Below are positions 42,021 to 52,433 of a DNA stretch of 64,000 bases, in pieces (positions within the stretch are counted from its first letter, which is position 1; each line of letters opens with the position of its first letter). The stretch covers positions 310,001 through 374,000 of the forward strand of contig NW_026515495.1 of assembly GCF_014898815.1 (NCBI RefSeq), read 5' to 3'. A model generated the notes under the pieces. It had not been told where the DNA came from, made no database searches, and saw nothing but the letters and a program-made list of their open reading frames with translations. The DNA is from Panonychus citri (Eukaryota; Arthropoda; Arachnida; Trombidiformes; Tetranychidae). The translations under genes and the position numbers were made by a program.

Positions 42021-45000
42021 AGCTAACATGCTTTTCAAATATATTTAAATAAGATTCTTTTGTTATTTATCTTTTTCTTTATTCTCTTTCTCTCTCTTTC
42101 TTTCTTTCTTTCTCTCTCTCTCTCTTCTCTTTCCACTCTCTACTCTCTTGAGCTGCTTTCAAATTAGCCGCCTCACGCGCGCTCAGCTCATTTCGTTTGA
42201 ATTTCTCATGAACGGATGCTTAGATTGTGCTCTGACTATTTTTGCACTCTATGGGAATTTAGGATGAATTATTGTACCGAACTCTCGTAGTTTTGACACA
42301 ATGTTGCAACAAAAATTTCGCTTACTTTAATCATGAGTTTTTCTTTTCTCGAATTCAGTTTATTTTCTTAATGATAATTACCACTGATTCTCGTTAATCA
42401 GTTATCGTCAATGTTGAATGAAAATTCAGTTAAAATGTCAGGGTCAATTCTTATTCCAGTCAATTAGATAGATAGTTTTTACGTTCTAACGGTTATTATA
42501 ATAACTTAATTACACCTAATTAGACTTCTTAATTCATTACATAATCACAACTAAATTATGATTTAGTCTTGATGGTCAGAAACAAGGTCAGAAATTATCA
42601 GTAAGCAAAATAATTTCCCGAAAAAAAAAACAAATTAAGCCAACTAATTATCTAATCTAAACAATCTCATCATTTAATCAATTAATTAAACTCCTATTAA
42701 GCAATCGGAGGGATATAATTATTTTTGGAGATAAATAATCATAAATGATCAATACAATCTACACCCTAATCTACTAATTAATCAGTGAAATTATAGCTTA
42801 AAAAATTAATTGTTTACAATAATTGATTCATCTTTTTAATGTACTTGTATTATTAGTTTAAATTTCCTTGAGAAGATCAATTAAACCTCTCAAGGTTTAA
42901 TTGTTCAATTTGATTCTCCTTAATTGTGTTTTATGTGAATATTCATCATGTAATCATCATGGTCAATCTCATGAGTGACCTTTAGAATACCTGTAAATAT
43001 TAATAGTAAGATTATTTTATCATAAAATTAACAATTAATCATAAGAAAAACCCGCAGGTTTCATTAATTTAATTTAAAAATTTTGAATAATCTCAACGAT
43101 GTTGATGATGATTTAATCATCGTCAATAAGAGTTGAGGGAACGAAAAACAAATTAACAATTAACATGATGTTACGATTAGAAAATTTAACTTAATCATTG
43201 AGATTTCGTAATGATTTCGTTAATTTAATCAATTCTAATCCAATTAAGAGCTTTTCCAATTTAATCCTACTTATAATCTAACAATTAACTCTAACTTATC
43301 GGTGTCTGTATTATCAGACAATTTGATTGTTAGTCTATCGATTACTTATTAATTATTGTAGTAGATTCTTGATGAAAACGATTCTCAACTATTCTGATCC
43401 TTTTCGAGATAAAGTTTATCGCTTTTAAAACAATTCGTTTGGTAGTTTATTTTTCATGGTACAAAAGTTCAGTTGATAAAATGATCGTTTCTTTTTCATC
43501 AATGACCATCAAGATGATAAATGAATTTGATTGAACAAAAAAAAAGAACAATAAATGAAATAGTAAATTTTCAAGTTCCAAATTCGATGAGAATTATTTT
43601 CTTGGACGAAACTTTTTCCATTCCGAGTATATTATTATGGATTAAGTTATCAAACTCTAGTTATTATTATGAGAGATGAAAACATTGGATTGGAAATCTG
43701 ATCACTCGATAATCTTGATGATCTGAATAATCATAATTTCATTTGTCTGATCAATTAAATCAGGGTAACATACAATCATTTTATCTTAAAGGTGATTGTT
43801 ACAATTAATGAATCCATTTAACCCCTGAAACTATTTTCCAATTGTTAATAATTGTGATAATGATCAACTAACATAAAGATAATAAGTAATCACAATTAAC
43901 TACAATGTTGTAAATTTCGGTGAAAATTAAAATGGTAGAGAAACTTGTTGATCATTGAAATGATAATGGAAAATCATTCATCTGAACTTCTTGGTGGTTA
44001 TTGAAAAGGTTTGCAGGTAAATTCTGATTCCCTATTAATATTCATAGTATCAGATTGAAAGTTTGATTATTTTCTATTCAAATTATTTATCGATTATTTC
44101 TTCAATTTCAAAGCTGATGGATCAAGCGAATCATGAAAATCTTTATTCAGAAAATTCAGTAAACGATAAGATATTATTTTCCCTTTCAGATCACATATTT
44201 TCCCAAGCTTAAACTTCAATTATTATTATTATGATTATCATCAACATCATCATCATCATCATCATCTTTATCTATCATCAAATTATTATCATGAATGAAT
44301 CGAGAAAAAATCAAATATAAGCTTGAATTCATTGAAATTTGATGCACAACCGATTTCACTATTTCCATTTCCGGAAGTTTAAGTTCCTCATTTCATTTTT
44401 CTCTTGACAATGATCATGTTATCAGAATAAATTACAGGTTATCAATATGATTTGGCGAATTCTATCTAATTTAATTATCGCAGGATTTTGTTACCAATTT
44501 TTTTTTCTCTCCTTACGATCGATAATATATCTTCCCATTGAACGAGAATAGGAAGAAACAAGAAGAAGAAAAAAAAAGTTCCCCTTCGAACGGAAATGTA
44601 GACCTAAGATATTGTATTCCAATTACGATTTTCGATGAGCTTGTTATTTTCCAGAAAGAGAACTCTGAATAATAGAGTCAAAGATATAATATTTATATAA
44701 GTATCTCGATATTAATATCAAGATAATTAGGCGATTTTCCATTTTAATTAATATCATTTTTCTCATTTCATGGTGGAAATTTAAAAACTCGATCATTTGT
44801 TCAAATTCATTTCATTTACTCGATTCATGAAATTATCGGAATAAAACATAAATGGATTACAGAGAAACAATTACTTTCAAGTTTGATAGAATCCGAATTG
44901 ACCAAACTGACCTGATAATCATAATAATAGACCAATGAAACTGAAGGTGTGGTCGAGGGTCAATATTATAAAGGTTAACTTTATCGGAACAATTTGATTC

Positions 45001-47049
45001 AATTATGAAAGGATATCAATCATATCCGATGATTATCCAATTCTATCCAGTTGATTGTCTAATTTCCGTCAAGCTTGACCTAATCTAATCGATTTAATCT
45101 CTTTAATCCAATTTTTTTGCTTCTTTTTCTTATCAGAGAGATTTTCACATTTTGATCAACCAACAAATCATCATCAGTATAATTCAATTACTAGATTAAC
45201 TTAATCACTTGATTGTCTTTCAATAGCAAAGATATTCAAGGTTAATCACAATCAATGAATTCCTCTTACCTTGATTTAATCAATTCCTTTAACAACAACA
45301 ACAATTAACTCTAATCAATAGATAAGGTTGATGATAATTTCATCTAATTAAAACTTGATCAACACCAAGTTGACAAAATAATTAGATAAATAATTGAACA
45401 CTAATAATGTAAGAGTTTTTTTTTCGTAATTAATTGTCAATTAATCGAAGGTGATAATTGTTATCAGATTGATGCACAATTGAAAGTTGAGAAAAGTTAA
45501 TTATTTGATTAATTCGCTAATTTTTTATTCTTCTTAATCTTCACCATGTTGTCGGGGAAACTGAACAATTAATCAGTTGATCTGTAATTCCATGAGATCG
45601 AGTTTCAATGACGTGACTATATGGAAAGAAGAAACAAACTCGAACTCTGTTCAATTATCCTGAGTATTTTATCATCATCATCATGAAATTTTATCCAAAA
45701 TTTTCACCAATGTTTAGATTTACATTGAGCAGGTTTACCTTGAGTTGGATTAATTTAGTGATGGTTCAAGTACAAATCTATTAAATTTGGCTTAAGATTA
45801 AAGAGTAACAATCAACATTACATTTAATCTGTACAAAGATAATTTAAACAACCGGATTAACCCAAATTGTTGATAAATTTTCTGGTTTATAATGTAAACA
45901 TGTTAAGCTTTATGACACTTTGAAACCATATCGCTTGTCAATAATAATGTTCAACCTCTTCAAGTAACAATTTACATTTTACTTGAAAATTTATCAACTG
46001 AATGGATATTAAAGTTTCAATCAATTTCTGATAAGTTTCTTAAACTTTTTTCCCAATATATATTGTGTAACATATTCTCATGTATATCAATTCTTGGTGT
46101 AAATTATCATGAAACCTCTCGGGAAAGTTATTCTACTTTTAATATCCTTTCCTCTTGATGATAAATGAAATGAAAATCAATCCATTTAAAAGGTAATTCA
46201 TCACAATTTTCATTCAATCATTCAATCTGATTACTATTTTTACCTTTACCTGAAAACTATTGGAAAACTTTGGTCCAGATTAACATGATAACCAATCCAA
46301 TAATTGAGTTAAATTCAATTAACTGTTAAGTAATTGTATCAAATTTCATGTTTCACAATTTCAAGAGACTCTCATCAATACTTAACTCATTATGTTGTGA
46401 GAAATATATTATTATATATATTTACAATTCTTGTTTGTTTATCTGATTATCATGAACACCATTGAATTTTGCTTCTCTGACCATGATCACTTTCATGAAC
46501 ATCTATTGTCAGATTACTTATCGTGACTTGTAAATCATTTAATGCTTTCAACTACATTATTATATTACATTAGATGTAATGTTTTTCTATGAGTTTGCAT
46601 GATGATAATTCTGATGATGATGATGATGATAATTTTAAATACTACTTACCGTTAATCTGCATGCAATTCATTTCATATATCTACTCAATCACTTACCTTT
46701 CTCCTTTGTTTCCTATTCAATTCTAACAAGTGTGTAACCTTTTTACTTCATTCAGGTTGATACATTGAAATATAATCACTTGAGGTTTCATTTGATGATT
46801 TGAAAGTGCATGAGGTTTCTTGGTGTTGTTACTGCTGCTTACCTGAGTTTCATGGAGTTTCATCTTCTCATGAAATTAGATTGAAAAGTTTTGATAAGCC
46901 AAAGAAAAGTTTCACATAGAATTTCAATTTGGATATTAATGAAAAGGTTTGATATTTAATTTCAATTAGAAAATAATAATAATAGAAAGTTTTTTTCTTC
47001 ACCAAAATGAAGGATATAATTACTAAAATGAATCAGATGCTCTTAGAAA

Positions 47050-47106
<57 letters not shown>

Positions 47107-49320
47107 ACAATTTATTCTCATCATTAAAATAATTAGTCTTAATGAAGCACAATTATCTAATCAAGTGAATCTTTAAGTGTTGAATGTTAATTAAAATTGA
47201 GACCTTGAACTGAATCGATATTCATATTCATGATAATTATTCAATTCATTGATTAGAAGATGAAAGAATAGCTCAAAATCAGGTGGATAAGTTTTATTAT
47301 TATTATCATGGAATTGAACAGATTTTATTCAATAATCTTTACTCATTAGTTAACTTCTATTGTTAATTGTTTATAATATAATGAGAACAATAACAATTAA
47401 CAGTAAATATTTATTAACAACATTGTATTCAAATTGATGATTACCAATGAAAACAATTTTCTTACAATTAATCAATTTTCCGTTAATCATTTTCATAAAT
47501 GTCCAACTTACAATAAACTCTTGTAATTAATTAACTAGTCGGAATTGAATAAAAATCCATTTGTATCAGTGGAAATCATCATGATCAGATTGAGAGTGAG
47601 AGAGTAAATTTCTTTCAACTCATTCAACCACGAAAGTGAAATTGAAATCAATCTAATCTCAGGACAATCAATTTTAAATCAATAATCAATTAAATTCAAT
47701 GTTAAATCTGATCATTATCAACGCATTAGGAACATGAAATACTAGTAAGTATAAAATGCTCATGAAAACTTTGAACCGGTTTAAGTTTCTTAAACGATAA
47801 TTCAGTTCGTTCAACTTGTTAATCAGTATATGTACTTTTAATGACCCTCAGGGCATCAGATGATCATCTCTCTCTCTCTCTCTCTCTCTCTATTATAATG
47901 GTTATTGTTATTATCGTTTTGAAATGATCTTTTCTCCACTGAAAAAAAGCAGCAAAGTTCACAGAATATTAACCAGAACTTTTATTATATTATTTTCTTA
48001 TTCTGTTCTCCAATCAAGTTAACACCTTTTACATGATTACCTTTTTATTTCATTCGTTATTTTTTCTGTTCATTATCAGTTCTAACCTTCAATATTGACT
48101 AACGATAAAAATGAGCTCAACATGGTGATGATATTGAGCCCATTGAATGTTAGGAAACAATTTCCAATCCAATCAACCATTAACTTTAATATTCATCTTT
48201 ATGATTAATTTATCACTTCCTCTTATTGCAAGAAGATCAAGTGAGAGCAAAAAAAAAACGATTCAGATTCCAATATTGATTATTGATCATCACAATTGGA
48301 TGAACTCATGTAGATTATTAATTAATCATTCATTCAATTAACTAATAATAATAATAATAATTTCACATTGTAACGGTAAGTTTAAGATTAATGAGAAACT
48401 TTCAATTGATCCAATAAAATGATAAACATTTCCTGTTATTATTATCCAATTGAAGAGTAATATAAAATTATATCTTGATTACTAATCATTATCAAGGAAT
48501 AGTAAAGAAACAAGTTCAACAATTAATCCGAGAAAATGAATTACAATTGGTTAAAGATTAGAATCGTTCAATTTAAATTATTATCTCACTTGATTATCAC
48601 AATTAATTATAAAAGATGATATTGAATTGTAATGGTAAAAGAGGACAGAATTTGGATCAAGATTAAAAAGTTTTTTTCTTCAATTTGAATTGCAAAATAA
48701 TAGTAAGGTAAACAAATTGAGAATGAAAAACAAATTTCGATTCATTGAGAATTCAGAACAATAGCAATTGGAACACTTTATCTTATCCAATTCGTAGTAA
48801 TTAAATTATTTATCTATTTGTTTAGACCCACTTTCGCTACGATCTTATCGCGATTAACATAATTAGCGTAACAATATAAAAGATTGTTGATCATTATTGT
48901 TATTAGTTAATAATAAGAAGGAAACTCGTAATCGATATTCAGACATCTCCTGATCATTTGACTTACGAGAGAGAGAGAAAGAGAATGAGAGATGGGAGAT
49001 TCATCGTTCTTATATTCAATTGAATTTCATGATTAGATTCATGATGATGATAAATTATCGGTAATACACAATTTCTGGATTTCTGGAGATAAATGAAATA
49101 AGAGCAACTTTTTCCTGGGTCAATAGTTAATCTAATCAAATGAGGATGAAAATGATTATTACTATTACAACGTACTAATCATATTATATTATCCAAATGA
49201 ATTTATTATCATCAAGATGAACAATTAGTTTTTTTTTGTTTCTTCATACTGTTCATTTAATTGGTTCAACTACTGTTTCCACTTACAGTTTCATTCATAG
49301 ACTCTCAAAGTTGAGTGAAA
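42021..49320. other. Gene-poor stretch between the GT92 copy and the mobile element
   Basis: No supportable gene: AT-rich sequence with many AATTGT/TTAATT words and simple repeats. A pyrimidine-rich stretch (42060-42135) and a small CG-containing block (42165-42185) follow the pseudogene. Open frames such as 48147-48341 show no domain or splice context. Confidence 0.55.
47055..47103. repeat. (TC)n microsatellite, about 49 bp
   Basis: Uninterrupted TC dinucleotides in intergenic DNA. Confidence 0.95.
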
Positions 49321-49349
49321 AGTAGTAAGATAAAGTAGGCTTCTGGCAC

Positions 49350-49739
49350 ACTTGACATCTCTGGCACAGAGTTGACGCCTCTAGCACAAGTACATCTCTG
49401 GCACAAGTACATCTCTGGCACAGGTACATTTCTAGCACAAGTACATCTCTGGCACAGGTACATTTCTAGCACAAGTACATCTCTGGCACAGGTACATTTC
49501 TAGCACAAGTACATCTCTGGCACAGGTACATTTCTAGCACAGGGACATCTTTAACACAAGTACATGTTTAACACAGATACATCTCTAGCACAGGTACATT
49601 AAGTTACACTTATAAAGTTGACATCTCTGAAACATATTAAAACCAACATTTCGTATACATTAAAATTGACATCTCTAGAACAGGTTATCATTTAATATAC
49701 ATTTCTAACACACATAAAGTTGACATCTCTAGAACAAGA
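49350..49739. repeat. 17-bp tandem repeat array with 34-bp higher-order period
   Basis: Units of the form CATCTCTGGCACAAGTA alternate with CATTTCTAGCACAAGTA and an AGGTA-ending variant. They are regular between about 49380 and 49600 and decayed to 49739 (copies reading GACATCTCTAGAACA). The array lies just upstream of the TBP-like gene and is unlike the host microsatellites. Terminal-repeat or promoter-proximal repeats of the element are possible readings. Confidence 0.85.
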
Positions 49740-49743
49740 GTCA

Positions 49744-49756
49744 GTATATAAGAAAG
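49744..49756 (+). promoter_or_regulatory. TATA-like promoter candidate GTATATAAGAAAG for the TBP-like gene
   Basis: The sequence GTATATAAGAAAG followed by AAGG lies 95 bp upstream of the TBP-like start codon. It closely resembles the GTATAAGAA motif repeated upstream of the leftward virion genes, and differs from the TATA box of the polymerase unit. Promoter function is inferred from position and recurrence. Confidence 0.5.
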
Positions 49757-49780
49757 AAGGAGAGTAAATGAAAAATTAAA

Positions 49781-49888
49781 ATGCATCTACTCGTGATAAA
49801 TATCATCATTTTGTGTTTACTCGTTATACTGTTAATAAAGAGTATCTATTATGGCAACATCAAAGAACCAGGAATCGTCCTCGCTTAA
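49781..49888 (+). CDS. 35-residue hydrophobic small ORF overlapping the TBP-like start
   Basis: It is the first ATG of any length after the candidate promoter. It encodes MHLLVINIIILCLLVILLIK, then a short polar tail (SIYYGN, PGIVLA), and stops at 49888, overlapping the start of the TBP-like gene in another frame. The sequence has the character of a single membrane-spanning peptide. It could be a real small membrane protein, of the kind many viruses encode, or a regulatory upstream ORF, or chance in AT-rich DNA. I do not recognise a family. Confidence 0.25.
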   Translation: MHLLVINIIILCLLVILLIKSIYYGNIKEPGIVLA

Positions 49889-50360
49889 ATATGACATTGT
49901 TAATGTGGTTTCACTTTGGAACATCGGACCAATACAAATTAATGTGGACAATTCAAAGAGAAAGAAAAAGTTCAATGCAGAGGTTGTGAGAATAAAGGAA
50001 GGTGTCTTCTTAGTGTTTGCATCTGGTAAAGTGACAGCAACAGGATTCAAGAATATAAACACAGCTGGTTCATGTTTACAAGAGATTTACCCTGAGAGGT
50101 CTGTGGTGTTCATGAAAGTTGTTAACATAACAGCTCACAGTTATCTACCCTATTCATTTGACACCCGTGCCATGATAGCTAATTATCAAGATACAACGTA
50201 CGAGCCAGAGATCTACCCAGCTGTATACATCAAGACAGAGAAGGTAACATTAATTTATTACACCACTGGGTCAGTGATAATAACAGGAGCCAAAGACCAA
50301 GAAGAGATCGATAATGCATTAACAATGTTTGTCAATAGAACATCATTAACACGTATTTAA
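49851..50360 (+). CDS. TATA-binding-protein-like protein
   Basis: 169 residues with the two-fold repeat of the TBP core domain and no N-terminal extension. Repeat 1 (~14-82) carries KKFNAEVVRIKE and VFLVFASGKVTATGFK. Repeat 2 (~85-165) carries TTYEPEIYPAVYIK and VTLIYYTTGSVIITGAKDQEEI. These align with the conserved blocks of TBP (the YEPE-x-x-P and SGK-x-x-x-TGAK signatures). TBP binds the TATA-box minor groove and nucleates polymerase II initiation. The DNA-kinking Phe pair of repeat 1 is present (F41, F56), while the equivalent repeat 2 positions are Tyr (Y122, Y137). Divergence is high throughout, so this is not the host's general TBP. It lies between two repeat arrays at the left side of the Polinton, is intron-free, and has an AATAAA at 50408. 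It may be an element gene or a divergent host TBP-related factor; I favour the former. Confidence 0.7.
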   Translation: MATSKNQESSSLKYDIVNVVSLWNIGPIQINVDNSKRKKKFNAEVVRIKEGVFLVFASGKVTATGFKNINTAGSCLQEIYPERSVVFMKVVNITAHSYLPYSFDTRAMIANYQDTTYEPEIYPAVYIKTEKVTLIYYTTGSVIITGAKDQEEIDNALTMFVNRTSLTRI

Positions 50361-50407
50361 ATTTGATGTAGAAAGACTATGAGACTATGTGTAAAGTAAA
50401 ACTAAGT

Positions 50408-50413
50408 AATAAA
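50408..50413 (+). terminator. AATAAA polyadenylation signal after the TBP-like gene
   Basis: A canonical hexamer about 48 bp after the stop codon at 50360, in a compact arrangement typical of small intron-free genes. Confidence 0.5.
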
Positions 50414-50474
50414 ATTAAACTGTAAAAAAAGTAAATAGTATATATGGTATTAAACTAACTCTCGGTTTTATTTC

Positions 50475-50643
50475 AATTTTTTTTATTTAATTAATACATG
50501 AAATTGGAGTTGTGAAAAATTTTATGATTTTTTCTCTATTACATTAATCTGTGAGGTCCGCCGACAACTCACTAATTAATGTCTCTGAAAAATCATAAAA
50601 TTTTCACTGACGGAAATTAGGATTTAATTAAATAAAAAAAATT
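50475..50643. repeat. Long imperfect inverted repeat (hairpin), arms about 70 bp
   Basis: The left arm (50475-50547) begins AATTTTTTTTATTTAATTAA and contains AAAATTTTATGATTTTT and ACATTAA. The right arm (50576-50643) is its reverse complement with modest mismatches. The central ~28 bp contains GTGAG and CTCAC and is GC-richer (GGTCCGCCGAC). It sits just 3' of the TBP-like gene. Possible identities are a foldback MITE inserted in the element, a transcription boundary, or a replication/packaging structure. I see no gene in it. Confidence 0.75.
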
Positions 50644-50682
50644 TTCTTGTGCATAACTAACTAAAGACTATCTTTAGGGAAG

Positions 50683-50832
50683 CTAGGCTTGGGAAACTAT
50701 AGTAAACGGCGGAAAAATTTTTTTGGCTACTAGGCTTGGGAAACTATAGTAAACGGCGGAAAAATTTTTTTGGCTACTAGGCTTGGGAAACTAGGCTTGG
50801 CAAACTATGGCAAACGGCGGAAAAATTTTTTT
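50683..50832. repeat. 47-bp tandem repeat, about 3.3 copies
   Basis: CTAGGCTTGGGAAACTATAG followed by TAAACGGCGG and an A/T run recurs at 50683, 50730 and 50777, with a variant partial unit from 50791. The spacing is exactly 47 bp. Confidence 0.9.
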
Positions 50833-50833
50833 T

Positions 50834-50935
50834 AGGGTGCTTTACACTAGATCTAATGACATTCTGAGGGTGCTATACACTAGATCTAATGGGGTTGTCA
50901 GAGTGCTTTACACTAGGTCTAACGGGGTTTCAAAA
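50834..50935. repeat. 33-bp tandem repeat, three copies
   Basis: Units beginning AGGGTGCTTTACACTAGATC recur at 50834, 50867 and 50900, an exact 33-bp spacing with a few substitutions. A T-tract of about 18 bases follows at 50944-50961. Confidence 0.9.
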
Positions 50936-51060
50936 CGTCTGACCTTTTTTTTTTTTTTTTTCTTTAGGTAGCGCATGTGAATCAGGAGAGAACATTTGAG
51001 AGCTTCAGTAGTTATGGTAACCCAAGTAACAGATGGGATAACTTAGTATACTAAATGTGA

Positions 51061-51692
51061 AATTTTGTCAATGATCTTAGGAAAAATTTTCATTAATTTT
51101 GTCAATGATTTTAGGAAAAATTTTCATTAATTTTGTCAATGATTTTAGGAAAAATTTTCATTAATTTTTCTTAATGATTTTAGATAAAATTTTCATTAAT
51201 TTTGTCAATGATTTTAGGAAAAATTTTCATTAATTTTTCTTAATGATTTTAGATAAAATTTTCATTAATTTTGTCAATGATTTTAGGAAAATTTTCATTA
51301 ATTTTTCTTAATGATTTTAGATAAAATTTTCATTAATTTCAATGATTTTAGGAAAATTTTCATTAATTTTTCTTAATGATTTTAGATAAAATTTTCATTA
51401 ATTTTGTCAATGATTTTAGGAAAAATTTTCATTAATTTTTCTTAATGATTTTAGATAAAATTTTCATTAATTTTGTCAATGATTTTAGGAAAAATTTTCA
51501 TTAATTTTTCTTAATGATTTTAGATAAAATTTTCATTAATTTTGTCAATGATTTTAGGAAAATTTTCATTAATTTTTCTTAATGATTTTAGATAAAATTT
51601 TCATTAATTTTGTCAATGATTTTAGGAAAATTTTCATTAATTTTTCTTAATGATTTTAGATAAAATTTTCATTAATTTTTCTTAATGATTTT
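51061..51692. repeat. AT-rich tandem array, 34/35-bp units in ~69-bp dimers
   Basis: Two unit types alternate: TTTGTCAATGATTTTAGG then AAAAATTTTCATTAA, and TTTTTCTTAATGATTTTAG then ATAAAATTTTCATTAA. The first three units are all of type one; after that the types mostly alternate, giving a dimeric period. Each unit has AAAATTTT, and the second type begins TTAATGA and ends TCATTAA, so single units can fold back. No coding capacity. It lies between the TBP-like gene and the polymerase unit. Confidence 0.95.
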
Positions 51693-51768
51693 CTTTGATT
51701 AACACTTGAACTTCATCAGCTGATTGAATTGATAGATTATCACTTTATGTTAATTGATGTAAAAATAA

Positions 51769-51844
51769 ATCTCAAGGAGGATTTGAACATGAAACAATGG
51801 GTTATAAGTGTTGGTCATTATTATGTTAAACCACTCATCGAGAC
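51769..51844 (-). other. tRNA-like remnant, 76 bp
   Basis: Read on the minus strand, the first seven bases (GTCTCGA) can pair along their full length with the last seven (TTGAGAT) counting G-U pairs. An A-box-like GATGAGTGGTTTAAC and a B-box-like TGTTCAAATCC are at the expected places, and the total length is tRNA-sized. The T-stem and anticodon stem do not pair properly. It is therefore at best a decayed tRNA or tRNA-derived SINE head. Confidence 0.25.
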
Positions 51845-51904
51845 GTGATAGATAATTAACAAAAGTGATACTTAATCCTAATTAATGATGAAATGCTTAA
51901 CTGA

Positions 51905-51971
51905 TACACATGATATGCACTGATATACATTGATTACAATGTTATACGTTAATATACATTGATATACATCA
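51905..51971. repeat. Cluster of short ATACATTGAT-type direct repeats
   Basis: About five spaced copies of TGATATACATTGAT-like words (TGATATGCAC, TGATATACATTGAT, TTATACGTTAATATACATTGATATACATC in pieces) occur in under 70 bp, 300 bp upstream of the polymerase-unit TATA box. They could be iteron-like binding sites or plain simple-sequence drift. Confidence 0.4.
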
Positions 51972-52289
51972 ATCAAAAATAAAATAATCAATTTGAATTT
52001 CCCACACATTAACTCTAGTTCCAACTTTTATCAATAGATGGCATCACTCAGCAATTTAGTTAATGATGATAATGATAGATGGCTCTAGTAGTATACGATC
52101 TTAATTAATTAATGAACTTTTACGATAATTACTCAGCCAATCACCCTGAAAAATTTTTAATCATGAAAAAAGAGATAGTAAACTCAGCTGGATGAAATGA
52201 ACAGAAAAAAATTCATTTTTTCCAATGGATACTAATTAATTTTAACGAATTTTAATTAATGAACTCTATTTTCAAAGTGATTCTCGGGG

Positions 52290-52297
52290 TATATAAA
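52290..52297 (+). promoter_or_regulatory. TATA box of the ORF1/polymerase transcription unit
   Basis: TATATAAA stands in a GC-richer setting (CGGGG before, GCGAGAG after). A TCATTC initiator-like sequence begins at 52321, about 30 bp downstream, the usual distance. The leader-exon ATG follows at 52434. This box lacks the GAA extension of the leftward-gene motif, so the two gene classes appear to have different promoters. Confidence 0.65.
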
Positions 52298-52433
52298 GCG
52301 AGAGCTTTCAATGGTAAACCTCATTCTGTTCTCTTACACTGTTGAGACCTCACGGCTCAGTGATAAGCAGTTAACTTTAAACTAGGGTTTTTTTCTTCAC
52401 CACTATTTCTTCCTGCCTTTACGTTAAGTCAAG

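Noticed and set aside
49350..49739. CRISPR-like appearance of the 17-bp repeat array
   Set aside because: Repeats are directly adjacent without unique spacers, in eukaryotic DNA with no cas genes.
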